This document shows positions 1 to 7,271 of a DNA stretch of 18,961 nucleotides, in pieces. This stretch comes from an uncultured Pseudomonadota bacterium (GTDB lineage: Bacteria; Desulfobacterota_B; Binatia; UBA9968). The translations under genes and the position numbers were made by a program. The stretch covers positions 1 to 18,961 of the forward strand of contig CAMLCX010000028.1 in the NCBI GenBank assembly GCA_946478635.1, given 5' to 3'. The notes below the pieces were generated by a model. That model did not search any database. It had not been told where the DNA came from and was given only the letters and a program-made list of their open reading frames with translations. Position 1 is the first letter of the stretch. Each line of letters begins with the position of its first letter.

Positions 1-80
1 AGCGGTATCTCACTCAAATCGATCTGATGAAAAAACGCTTTGCTCAATTGGCTAGGAATGATCGAATCCTGTCTTCGTGA

Positions 81-145
81 CACACCCTGAGCGACATGCG
101 TCGCGGAGCTTATCCTGAGGCCCTTCGAGGGACTCAGCATGACAT
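81..145. repeat. REP-like imperfect palindromic element
   Basis: This sits in the 234-base non-coding stretch at the window edge. The core at 115-137 folds into a hairpin: CTGAG (115-119) pairs with CTCAG (133-137), and inside it CCCT (121-124) pairs with AGGG (128-131) around a TCG loop, with one G/A mismatch between the stems. The upstream part repeats the CCCTGAGCG theme near 85-93. CCTGAG...CCTTCG...CTCAGxATGAC units resemble dispersed intergenic repeats of many bacterial genomes. That resemblance is from memory, and only one copy lies in this window. The rest of 1-234 shows no gene I can support. Confidence 0.45.
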
Positions 146-234
146 CAAGTAGTCGCGCAAATTGTGACTGAATCTGTCTCGTAAGTCATTTCGCCAGGAA
201 GTCCAATTCGCTTGTGCGGTTGGAAGCGCGCTCT

Positions 235-1116
235 TCATTCGAAGCGGAATGAGGCGTCGGTGCCAGTGACGGCGCCCTTGAGGGATAAGTTGTTCAACGT
301 GCCTTTGAATTTGAGTTCTTTGATCGTGTAGATGCCGTCGAAGCGCAGCGCGCTCGGCAATGCTTTTCTGAACTGCGGCAGGGCCTTATTGACCTTGCCG
401 AGATCGAGGTCTGTGGCGTTTAACTCGCCGACGAGCGGCACGTCGCGAAAGTCACGATTCTCGGCGATCGAGCCGATCCAGCTCTTAAGCTGCAGATTGG
501 GTTTTGCGGCCATGATCGCGGCCTCAAACTGAATCTCAAAAGGTTCGTCGGATTCCACGGCGCTTATTTTCAAGTTGATCTGCGTTGCGGTGATCTCGCT
601 GCCGTCGGTCAAGTCGCGAAAGCGCAGGGTACCGTCGACAATATTGAACGCCGGAAGCACCGAGAGCGGACTGTCCTGTTGCTCGCCACGCAACTTTTTG
701 CCCGCGGCGCTCGGGCGCCCGTTTTTCTCATTGTCGGTGCGGCTCGCGAAGTTGTATCGACCTTGCGCGTCTCGAACCACCATGATGATCGGCGACTCAA
801 GGTCCATTTTATCGGGACGCAATTGGCCGATGAACAAAGGCAGAAGCCGAAGTTCTACGCGAAGATCTTTGGCGCTTAGAACATCCTCTGTGGAAAAAGC
901 TGGATCGTCGGCCAGGGTAAAATTTGCCAATCGAACGCCGATGGGCCAAAAGGTCACCTCGATTTGGTCCGTGGAAATTTTTCGCCCCAGAGCCCGCTCC
1001 GCCCGGCCGATGAGAAAATCTTTGTTGCGCCGAACCAGGAAGTTGACGCTCAACAGCGTGAGCCCCAGAACGCCGGCCAAAACCGCCACAACGACAACGT
1101 TGATCCGCTTACGCAT
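235..1116 (-). CDS. AsmA-family protein, C-terminally short
   Basis: This is a 293-residue protein with an N-terminal membrane anchor (about residues 7-28) after a basic MRKR start, followed by a periplasmic AsmA-type N-terminal region. Family features are the segment around residues 40-65 (amphipathic helix, then a FWPIGVRLANF-like strand) and repeated beta-rich stretches to the end. AsmA relatives are anchored in the inner membrane and are implicated in envelope lipid transport and outer-membrane homeostasis. Most are 600 residues or more. This one stops in a LKGAVTGTDASFRF-like stretch, about where the family's next conserved segment would begin, and the reading frames beyond the stop show no continuation. 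The ATG start gives a clean anchor but has no strong ribosome-binding site. It lies 121 bases downstream of the aminotransferase gene on the same strand. It could be a natural short paralogue or a truncated gene. Confidence 0.7.
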   Translation of the reverse strand: MRKRINVVVVAVLAGVLGLTLLSVNFLVRRNKDFLIGRAERALGRKISTDQIEVTFWPIGVRLANFTLADDPAFSTEDVLSAKDLRVELRLLPLFIGQLRPDKMDLESPIIMVVRDAQGRYNFASRTDNEKNGRPSAAGKKLRGEQQDSPLSVLPAFNIVDGTLRFRDLTDGSEITATQINLKISAVESDEPFEIQFEAAIMAAKPNLQLKSWIGSIAENRDFRDVPLVGELNATDLDLGKVNKALPQFRKALPSALRFDGIYTIKELKFKGTLNNLSLKGAVTGTDASFRFE

Positions 1117-1221
1117 AGTTGTCTTGTAAATATTTCACCAAGGATTCAAGCGGTAACGAAGCGGATCTATCGGATCACAGGCATGAAGCCATAATCGCTT
1201 CGACCATTGGTCTGAATTGCC

Positions 1222-1243
1222 GCGTGACTCTTTGCCGTCACGC
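1222..1243 (-). repeat. 7-bp inverted repeat over the aminotransferase stop codon
   Basis: GCGTGAC (1222-1228) and GTCACGC (1237-1243) are perfect reverse complements around an 8-base loop. The distal arm contains the aminotransferase stop codon. On the minus strand the hairpin is followed by mixed sequence, not a T-run, so it is not a classical intrinsic terminator. It could protect the mRNA 3' end or be a weak terminator. Confidence 0.4.
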
Positions 1244-2224
1244 CTCGTAGGGCACGGCGACAAGCTGATCCGTCGCCGATACTGTGTCCTCGTTCCACAT
1301 ACCCAGCAGCTTCTGGGTGATCGGGCCGGGTTTGCCGTCGCCGATCTTCTGCCCGTCCCATTCAACCACCGGTGCGACCTTGATCGAGCTGCCGATCAAC
1401 ATCATTTCCGCCGCGTCTCGGCCTTCCTGCACGGGAATATCTGCGAGTCGAACGGCGTAGAGCGTGCCCTGTTGCACGAGCCGCTGGGCGAAATCGAGAA
1501 CTCTCTGGATCGTGATCCCGGATAGAATCGCGTCGAAAGACGGGTGGCGCAAAACGCGATCTTTAGTTACAAACGCCACGTTCATGTTGGAGCTTTCGGC
1601 GATCATGCCGCGCTGGTCGATAAAAACGCCGTTGTCGGCGCCGCGGTCTTTGGCTTCCAGGACGACCAGCACATTGGGTAAGTAGTTGGTCGACTTGATG
1701 CGGGCGAAGAGCGGCGGCTTGATCGGTACCCGGCTGGTGATGAGCTTGATGCCATCGCTGTAATAGCTTTGCGGATAGGCCTCCTGCTTGAAAACGATCA
1801 CGTAGAAACTGCTGCCGACACATTCCGCCGGGCCGAGGCCATAGCCGCCGGGGCCGGCGGAAAGCCAGTAGCGCACGGAGCCGTCGTGCCGGCGGCTCGC
1901 CGCCGCGGTTTCCAAAATGATCTCGCGCAATTGGTGTCGGGAAAACGGCAATGGAATGCGCGCGCCGTCAGCGGATTTGATCAAGCGATCCAAATGCGGG
2001 TCGAGTTGATAGAGCATGCCGTGGGTGAGCGTCGCCGTGTCGAAGACGGCGTGGCCGCGGTGCACCATGTGATCGTCGAGCGGCAACACCATGAGCGCAG
2101 GGTCGGTGACGATGCCGCCGAGGACACTCGAATACATGGCGTAGAAGTTTGCTGCCTTCGGGTGAACTGCTCGCCGCAGACTGGCGGTCGCTTCGTCTGA
2201 GGTGAAGACTGGGGTCTTAGCCAT
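1238..2224 (-). CDS. PLP-dependent class IV aminotransferase
   Basis: This 328-residue protein has the fold-type IV PLP transaminase layout shared by branched-chain aminotransferases, D-amino acid aminotransferases and aminodeoxychorismate lyases. Visible landmarks are HRGHAVFDTA at 55-64 (the family's HxGxxVF motif), the strand VRYWLSAGPGGYGLGP at 117-132, the probable Schiff-base lysine K177 in ARIKSTNYL, the cofactor glutamate E210 in GMIAESSNMN, and LSGITIQRVL at 234-243 for phosphate binding. The N-terminus is about 40 residues longer than compact bacterial members. Start ATG 2224 has GAGG seven bases upstream. It lies 67 bases downstream of the OCD-family gene on the same strand, so the two are probably co-transcribed and may act on related amino or keto acids. 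The substrate cannot be read from sequence; D-amino acid or branched-chain transaminase are both possible. Confidence 0.85.
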   Translation of the reverse strand: MAKTPVFTSDEATASLRRAVHPKAANFYAMYSSVLGGIVTDPALMVLPLDDHMVHRGHAVFDTATLTHGMLYQLDPHLDRLIKSADGARIPLPFSRHQLREIILETAAASRRHDGSVRYWLSAGPGGYGLGPAECVGSSFYVIVFKQEAYPQSYYSDGIKLITSRVPIKPPLFARIKSTNYLPNVLVVLEAKDRGADNGVFIDQRGMIAESSNMNVAFVTKDRVLRHPSFDAILSGITIQRVLDFAQRLVQQGTLYAVRLADIPVQEGRDAAEMMLIGSSIKVAPVVEWDGQKIGDGKPGPITQKLLGMWNEDTVSATDQLVAVPYEA

Positions 2225-2291
2225 GATTCAACCTCGGTTCAAAAAAAGTCGATTTGCCGTTTAGATGAACCTAGCGTGCCACTCCATTTGT

Positions 2292-3374
2292 CTAGTCTCT
2301 AATATCCTGCAAAAACCAGTCGGTGGGGATGGGTTGCCCTAAACCGCGGCGTTTGGCTTCGCGCACGACGTAGCCGGCGGTGGAGGCGAATTGTAATCCT
2401 TGCGTGCCGCTGTTCGCAAAGAAGGTCACTTGATTGCGGTCGGTTCGGCCCTGGAGCTTTCCCGACATGACATCGGTGAGCAGGGGAAAATCCTGGGAGA
2501 AGATATCGACTTTCGGATTCGCGATTCGCTTGATCTCCTGGGCGTTGCCCGCGACGACCGCGGCCTCGCCGCCGATGCGCAATTGCCCCACGTCCAAGTT
2601 CAATGTCGGCCGTCCCATCTTGATGACCAGATCGGCTTTCTTGACGATCTCGGGATTCCACTCATTCGACTTGACGCAGGTGAGATGCATGCCGGGCTCG
2701 ACCAGCGCCGGATCGTTGACGATGACCTGGATCGAGTCGGTGCAGGTAGCGACAATATCCGAGCCGCGCGTCACATCTTCCGGGCGGCCGACCGGAACGA
2801 TTTTAATGCCGAGTTTCTGGCCCATCTCATCGGCGTAGGCGTCGCGATTTGCCTTGGTCGGACTGAAAACCCGCACTTCGCGGATCTTTCGGACCTCGTT
2901 GAACGCAAGTAGATAGGTGCGCGCCATGCCGCCGGAGCCGAAGATTCCGACAATGCCCGAATCTTCACGGGAGAGATATTTCGCCCCGAGTCCGGCGCAG
3001 CCGCCGACCCGCATATGCTGGATAATGCCGTCGTTGATGATTGCGAGCGGTTCGCCGTTGCGCGTGGAGAATACCATGACGACGCCGCAAAAAGTTCCGG
3101 GTTCGACGCAGTATTTTTCCACGGTTTTGCCATCAGGCCACTCGAGCATGTCGGACTTCATGCGGATCGCGAAAGTTTCGAAAGAACGGCTTGCGCCCTC
3201 CATGGTGCCCCAGCGGTACATGAGCTTCGGATCATCGTTGGGCACGAACAGATCGTAGCGGCCGCGATAGACGGCGCGCTCGTTGATGAGGTCGCGGTAC
3301 CCCACCTCCAGCGCTTCCATGCAGCCCTTGATGTCGAGAATCTTTTCGACGGTTTGATTATTGATCAACAGCAT
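2292..3374 (-). CDS. Ornithine cyclodeaminase/mu-crystallin family enzyme (tyramine oxidase subunit B type)
   Basis: This 360-residue NAD(P)-dependent enzyme belongs to the OCD/mu-crystallin family, which includes ornithine cyclodeaminase, ketimine reductases, alanine dehydrogenase and opine-type synthases. The Rossmann motif GIFGSGGMA is at 143-151, with the substrate-region RMKSDM at 71-76 and MRVGGCAGLGAKYL at 121-134. The family's conserved turn after the dinucleotide domain reads HLTCVKSNEWNPEI (230-243). It lacks the GxD of true ornithine cyclodeaminases, so ornithine deamination should not be assumed. From memory, close relatives are labelled tyramine oxidase subunit B in databases, a name with weak functional support. 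Start ATG 3374 has a strong GGGAGG four bases upstream (3379-3384). It opens a likely two-gene unit with the aminotransferase, just after the terminator of the DUF1178 gene. Confidence 0.85.
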   Translation of the reverse strand: MLLINNQTVEKILDIKGCMEALEVGYRDLINERAVYRGRYDLFVPNDDPKLMYRWGTMEGASRSFETFAIRMKSDMLEWPDGKTVEKYCVEPGTFCGVVMVFSTRNGEPLAIINDGIIQHMRVGGCAGLGAKYLSREDSGIVGIFGSGGMARTYLLAFNEVRKIREVRVFSPTKANRDAYADEMGQKLGIKIVPVGRPEDVTRGSDIVATCTDSIQVIVNDPALVEPGMHLTCVKSNEWNPEIVKKADLVIKMGRPTLNLDVGQLRIGGEAAVVAGNAQEIKRIANPKVDIFSQDFPLLTDVMSGKLQGRTDRNQVTFFANSGTQGLQFASTAGYVVREAKRRGLGQPIPTDWFLQDIRD

Positions 3375-3430
3375 GCGGCCTCCCGAGATGGTTCGTGGAT
3401 AGTTCGAATTAGCACGATCGACTAGGGAAG

Positions 3431-3459
3431 CAAAAATGAAAATGCCGCCCGAGGGCGGC
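3431..3459 (-). terminator. Intrinsic terminator of the DUF1178 gene
   Basis: On the minus strand a perfect six-pair GCCGCC/GGCGGC stem (arms 3454-3459 and 3444-3449) with a CTCG tetraloop is followed by an ATTTTCATTTTTG tract (3431-3443). It lies 40 bases past the DUF1178 stop and before the OCD-family start. It should separate these two same-strand transcription units. The plus strand has no T-run after the stem. Confidence 0.75.
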
Positions 3460-3498
3460 GATCATCCGGATTGCTATTCGATCGAAAAGAAATACTCG

Positions 3499-3942
3499 CT
3501 AGCTGTCGAGCTCTGGCTTCGGCAGCGCGATGAAGGGCACGCCCTCTTCGGCCAGCTCTTTGGTCTCTTGCGGAGTAGCGGTGCCATGAATCGGGCGCTC
3601 TTCCGCCGCGCCTTTATGAATCTGCTTGGCCTCTTCGGCAAATTTGGAACCCACGTCCTCGAAGTTCTCTTTCACGTAATGATGCACTCGCAACAGCATT
3701 TCCTTGAATTCAGCCGGCGAGGGCTGCGCCGGAGGATTCTTTGCCGGTTTTTTTGCGGGCGCCGGCGGTTGCTCTTTCTTCACATGCACGGCGCAGGCGT
3801 GCGGCACTTTTTCCACCTTGGTCGTTCCGCAGGTGGGGCAGGAAATGAGCTTCTTTTCCGCCTGTCTTTGAAAGTCCTCGAAGCTCGGGAACCAACCCTC
3901 GAAATTATGATTTTTTTTGCAGAGGAGGTTGTAGACCACCAT
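3499..3942 (-). CDS. DUF1178 family zinc-ribbon protein
   Basis: This 147-residue cytoplasmic protein matches the DUF1178 pattern. It has an MVVYNLLCxxxHxFEGWF start (C8, H12), a second metal knuckle CPTCG with C35 and C38, then a VEKVPHA stretch. A proline/alanine/lysine-rich linker (about 57-77) leads to a helical region starting PAEFKEMLLRVHHYVKENFEDVG, and the C-terminal half has the GAAEERPIHGTATPQETKELAEEGVPFIALP signature of the family (shown here in part). C8, H12, C35 and C38 are presumed to bind zinc. The function is unknown; the family is widespread in proteobacteria. The ATG start overlaps nothing and is preceded by AGGT. It is divergent from the DUF482 gene across about 117 bases and ends at its own terminator. 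Confidence 0.85.
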   Translation of the reverse strand: MVVYNLLCKKNHNFEGWFPSFEDFQRQAEKKLISCPTCGTTKVEKVPHACAVHVKKEQPPAPAKKPAKNPPAQPSPAEFKEMLLRVHHYVKENFEDVGSKFAEEAKQIHKGAAEERPIHGTATPQETKELAEEGVPFIALPKPELDS

Positions 3943-4059
3943 AGGTATACCTGCGCATAATCAATAAGGTTGCCGTGCGCTCTTGTCAAGGGCAGCGCGG
4001 TTACCGCCAACAATGTAAAAGTTTATCACGGCTGCGACTCATGATAAGCTTCGAACCCA

Positions 4060-5220
4060 ATGGCGGACGAAGTGACGATCAGGATTGTCCGGAAAATGGC
4101 GGACCTTGCGCGCGATCAGTGGGATTCGCTGGCGAACGGGACCACCCCGTTCGCGAAATGGGACTGGCTCGACAGTTTGGAACAATCGGGCTGCGTCAGC
4201 GAAGAGTCGGGATGGCTGCCGCATCATGTGGTTGCCGAGCAATCGGGGAAGCTCGTCGCCGCCTGTCCCATGTACCTGAAACTGCACAGCATGGGTGAAT
4301 TCGTCTTCGATTATGAATGGGCCGAGGCGGCGCATCGAGCGGGAATTCAGTACTACCCCAAGATGCTGGTCGGTATTCCCTTCACGCCCGTGACGGGCCA
4401 CCGTTTTTTTACCGCGTCGGGGACGGAGCGTGTTCCGCTCATCCGTCTGCTCGGGCAGGCGCTGGCCAAAATCGCCGCGGATAACAAGATCTCATCGGTG
4501 CACGTGAATTTTTGCCTCCCCGACGAGCGCGAGGCACTGGAGGGAGTGGGTTTCTTTCCGCGCATGGGCATCCAGTACCATTGGCAGAACCGGAACTTTC
4601 ATTCCTTCGACGACTATCTAGCCAGCTTTCGCAGCGACCGGCGCAATAAGGTCAAGCGCGAGCGGCGCGAGATGGAGCAGCGCGGCATCACGATTCGGGC
4701 CTATGAAGGCGGGGAGTTGACGCAAAAACACCTGCATTCGATGTTTCGACTTTACAAAGGTCACGTCGATCGGCTCTATTACGGGAGGCAATACCTAACC
4801 CAGCAGTTCTTCGACGAGTTGCATCGCCGTTTTGCGTCCAATATCTGCCTCATGCTCGCCGAGCGCGACGGTAAGATTATCGCGGGCACGTTCAATGTGC
4901 GCGATGATGTGGCCATGTACGGCCGCTACTGGGGCGCGTTCGAGGAGCATCCGTTCCTGCACTTCAATGTTTGTTACTACTCGGCCATCGAACATTCCAT
5001 CAACAAGGGCTTGGAGCGCTTCGAAGCGGGGGCGGGCGGCAGTTTCAAGCAACTTCGCGGTCTCGATCCCCAGCACACGACGAGCGCGCATTATTTCGTC
5101 GACGGCAATTTTCGCCGCGCGGTGAAGCGCTTTTTGGACCAAGAGCGAGAGATGATTCGGCGCAAGCGCGAGATGCTGCTCGATCACAGCCAGATCAAAC
5201 CCGAGCACCAGGAACCTTGA
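4060..5220 (+). CDS. DUF482 / FemAB-like GNAT-fold acyltransferase
   Basis: This 386-residue protein of the PF04339 (DUF482, peptidoglycan-biosynthesis/FemAB-like) type is built from tandem GNAT-like folds. Landmarks are the early NGTTPFAKWDWLDSLE (26-41), PPCP-like AACPMYLK (67-74), the basic stretch FRSDRRNKVKRERREME (190-206) that typifies FemAB-like proteins, and the family-diagnostic block HFNVCYYSAIEHSI at 301-314 followed by LERFEAGAGGSFKQLRG (318-334). The role is unknown. FemAB relatives transfer aminoacyl groups from tRNA to cell-wall precursors, but that activity is not shown for DUF482. No signal peptide is visible and the tail (360-386) is highly charged and helical. There is no clear ribosome-binding site before the ATG, so the start is the first ATG compatible with the family N-terminus. 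Confidence 0.8.
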   Translation: MADEVTIRIVRKMADLARDQWDSLANGTTPFAKWDWLDSLEQSGCVSEESGWLPHHVVAEQSGKLVAACPMYLKLHSMGEFVFDYEWAEAAHRAGIQYYPKMLVGIPFTPVTGHRFFTASGTERVPLIRLLGQALAKIAADNKISSVHVNFCLPDEREALEGVGFFPRMGIQYHWQNRNFHSFDDYLASFRSDRRNKVKRERREMEQRGITIRAYEGGELTQKHLHSMFRLYKGHVDRLYYGRQYLTQQFFDELHRRFASNICLMLAERDGKIIAGTFNVRDDVAMYGRYWGAFEEHPFLHFNVCYYSAIEHSINKGLERFEAGAGGSFKQLRGLDPQHTTSAHYFVDGNFRRAVKRFLDQEREMIRRKREMLLDHSQIKPEHQEP

Positions 5221-5306
5221 TCCTCATGAAAAGGACCTCTGCTTCGTTGCGCTTGGTCCGTTCGCTCAAACCCACTATAAAAAGCACGCCTTCGCTCGCG
5301 AACTCC

Positions 5307-5330
5307 GTCCGCCTCGCATCCGGACTTTTT
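5307..5330 (+). terminator. Candidate intrinsic terminator after the DUF482 gene
   Basis: GTCCG (5307-5311) pairs with CGGAC (5321-5325) around a nine-base loop and is followed at once by TTTTT (5326-5330). The stem is only five pairs, so it is a weak candidate. Its place between the DUF482 stop and the ABC-transporter promoter fits a boundary between units. Confidence 0.45.
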
Positions 5331-5390
5331 GATCAGGCCAAAGAAAAGAAATGTGTTCGAGTCTGACGGACGGGTAATCGCTCACTTTCT

Positions 5391-5418
5391 TGACACAACC
5401 GGGTCTTTCCATTAACGT
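5391..5418 (+). promoter_or_regulatory. Sigma70-like promoter candidate for the ABC transporter operon
   Basis: A perfect TTGACA (5391-5396) is followed 16 bases later by TAACGT (5413-5418), a poor -10 match. It lies just upstream of the permease GTG at 5436 and downstream of the terminator candidate. The short leader still leaves room for the GGAG ribosome-binding site before 5436. Confidence 0.35.
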
Positions 5419-5435
5419 CGGCGCGGAGTCAGGCC

Positions 5436-6212
5436 GTGAAATCTTCCTGGAAAAACGTCGCAGAGCCCATTTTATTTTTCATCGTGCTCGTGGTGCTGTG
5501 GGAAATCCTCGTCAAAGTGATCAAGGTTCCGGCTTTTATACTACCGCCGCCGGGCGATCTTGTGACGGCGTTTATCAGGAAGATGCCGATTCTCGGCAAA
5601 CACGCGTGGATCACTTTTATTGAAGCTTTTGGCGGTTTCGTTTTGTCCTTGGTCCTGGGCGTTGGCTTTGCGATCGCGGTCGTTTACTCGCGTCATTTGC
5701 AGAATACGATCTATCCCCTGATCGTCATTCTCTACGCCATGCCCAAGAGCGCTTTCGCGCCGCTGATGGTGATCTGGGTGGGCTACGGTCTGTTTTCGAA
5801 AATCGGCATTGCGTTTTTGGTCGCGTTTTTTCCGATCGTCGTGAACACCGTGGTCGGCCTGAAGGAAGTCGAGCCGGAGTTGCTGGACCTGGCGCGCGTC
5901 AACCGCGCCTCGGCGCTGGATGTGTTCAAAAAAATCCGGTTGCCCAATTCGTTGCCCTACATGTTCGCCGGTATCAAAGTCGCGATCGTGTTGTCTGTGA
6001 CCGGGGCCATTGTCGCCGAGTTCGTCGCCGCCAACGAGGGACTCGGTTATCTGGTACTACAAGCCAACTACAGTTTGGACACGGCGTTTGCGCTGGTGAT
6101 TCTTTTGATTCTCGCGGTGCTGTCTCTGGGGCTGTTCTGGCTGGCGGAGATTATTCAAAGAAAGTTGGCGCCCTGGAGCGCCGCGGTGCGGGAAGTCGAG
6201 GGCTCATTCTAG
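5436..6212 (+). CDS. ABC transporter permease, NitT/TauT (SsuC-like) family
   Basis: This 258-residue inner-membrane protein has about six hydrophobic segments (near 9-27, 60-85, 92-115, 120-140, 180-205, 220-245). The cytoplasmic coupling (EAA) loop is ELLDLARVNRASALDVFKKI and continues into RLPNSLPY, centred near 150-178, the BPD_transp_1 signature that docks on the ATPase. The opening segment with FILPPPGDL (34-42) is typical of nitrate/sulfonate/taurine-type permeases. It starts at GTG 5436 with GGAG seven bases upstream; no better ATG lies in frame nearby. It is first in the order permease, binding protein, ATPase, with a 21-base gap to the binding-protein start. The substrate is unknown: relatives import taurine, alkanesulfonates, nitrate, aromatic acids or thiamine precursors. 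Confidence 0.9.
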   Translation: MKSSWKNVAEPILFFIVLVVLWEILVKVIKVPAFILPPPGDLVTAFIRKMPILGKHAWITFIEAFGGFVLSLVLGVGFAIAVVYSRHLQNTIYPLIVILYAMPKSAFAPLMVIWVGYGLFSKIGIAFLVAFFPIVVNTVVGLKEVEPELLDLARVNRASALDVFKKIRLPNSLPYMFAGIKVAIVLSVTGAIVAEFVAANEGLGYLVLQANYSLDTAFALVILLILAVLSLGLFWLAEIIQRKLAPWSAAVREVEGSF

Positions 6213-6233
6213 TTCTGGTGAGTGGAGGGCATC

Positions 6234-7244
6234 ATGGCTCAGTTTGAACAATGGATAAAAAAAATGGTCGCCGTGACTTTTTGGTTTGCCATTCTTGGCC
6301 TCGGCCTGCGGGCGCAGGCCGCCGAGCTGAAGCCGGCGAACGTGCGCATGGACTTTATCATCGGCGGCAAGCACGCGCCCTGGTTCGTGGCGTTGGATAA
6401 GGGTTTCTATGCCCAGCGCGGTTTAAACGTGACGATTCAATCGAGCACGGGCTCGGCGGACACGGTGCGCACGATCGGCTCCGGCGGCGCTGACTTCGGC
6501 TTTGCCGATATTTCGACCACGATCGTCGCACGATCGCGCGGAACACCGATTCAGACGGTAGCACAGTTCGGCTACGTTCCGGCGACCATCATGTGGCGCG
6601 AAGATACGAAAATAAAGAACTTGAAGGACCTGGAAGGAAAGACTTATGCGATCAGTCCCGGGCAGGCCCAATGGTACTTAATGCCTGCGTATTGCCGGAT
6701 CAATAAGATCGACTATAAAGCCATTCGTATTCAAGAGACGGCGGCGCCGCTTCAACCCGCGGCGCTCGCGACCAAGAAGGCTGACTTTATCGTTATGTAC
6801 CGAGCCTCGAACGATGAGATCGCGGAATTGGCGGCAAGTAAGGTCGGAATCAAGCTCAATCGGATCTTCATGAAAGACACCGGCCTCGATATTTACGGGA
6901 CCGGCCTTGTCGTGAAGGAGGAGGACGTTAAGAAGCGCCCGGAATTCGTGCGCGCCTACGTCGAGGCGACTTTGGAGGGATTGCGCTATGCGCGCGATCA
7001 TCAAGAGGAGGCGCTCAAAATTCTGCTCAAACACAAGCCGGAGCTGGACCAATACCTGGCGACCGTGCAATTGAAGAACGCTCTCACCGAAGTCTTTCTA
7101 CCGCCGGAATCGATTCAGTCGGGTATAGGTTACATGAGGCCGGAGATTACGGAGAAAACCGTGAAGATCGTTAACGAGTTTTTTGATATCGGACGAAAGG
7201 TGACGGCACAAGAAGCCTTTATCAATCAGTTCATCAAGCGGTAA
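6234..7244 (+). CDS. ABC transporter periplasmic substrate-binding protein, NMT1/THI5-like
   Basis: With the ATG at 6234 (GGAGGG at 6224-6229, four bases upstream) the protein is 336 residues. An upstream in-frame GTG at 6222 overlaps that ribosome-binding site and is unlikely. A Sec signal peptide is clear: KK at 9-10, a hydrophobic core at 11-25, and RAQAAE at 26-31 with cleavage after A29 or A30. The mature part has the family layout: HAPWFVALDKGFYAQRGLNV near 47-66 (the opening lobe strand and helix), GGADFGFADIS, then the hinge segment NLKDLEGKTYAIS, and a helical C-terminal lobe with PEFVRAYVEATLEGLRYA. Proteins of this type capture small organic anions, amines or pyrimidines. The ligand cannot be told here. 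It sits between the permease and ATPase genes. Confidence 0.9.
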   Translation: MAQFEQWIKKMVAVTFWFAILGLGLRAQAAELKPANVRMDFIIGGKHAPWFVALDKGFYAQRGLNVTIQSSTGSADTVRTIGSGGADFGFADISTTIVARSRGTPIQTVAQFGYVPATIMWREDTKIKNLKDLEGKTYAISPGQAQWYLMPAYCRINKIDYKAIRIQETAAPLQPAALATKKADFIVMYRASNDEIAELAASKVGIKLNRIFMKDTGLDIYGTGLVVKEEDVKKRPEFVRAYVEATLEGLRYARDHQEEALKILLKHKPELDQYLATVQLKNALTEVFLPPESIQSGIGYMRPEITEKTVKIVNEFFDIGRKVTAQEAFINQFIKR

Positions 7245-7271
7245 ACGGTATTCATTCGCCAAGGTTTTCAA

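Noticed and set aside
5226..5366. A 46-codon ORF between the DUF482 gene and the ABC operon
   Set aside because: There is no ribosome-binding site, and the terminator-like hairpin at 5307-5330 lies inside it. The composition is unremarkable. It could be part of a repeat, but nothing in the window supports that.
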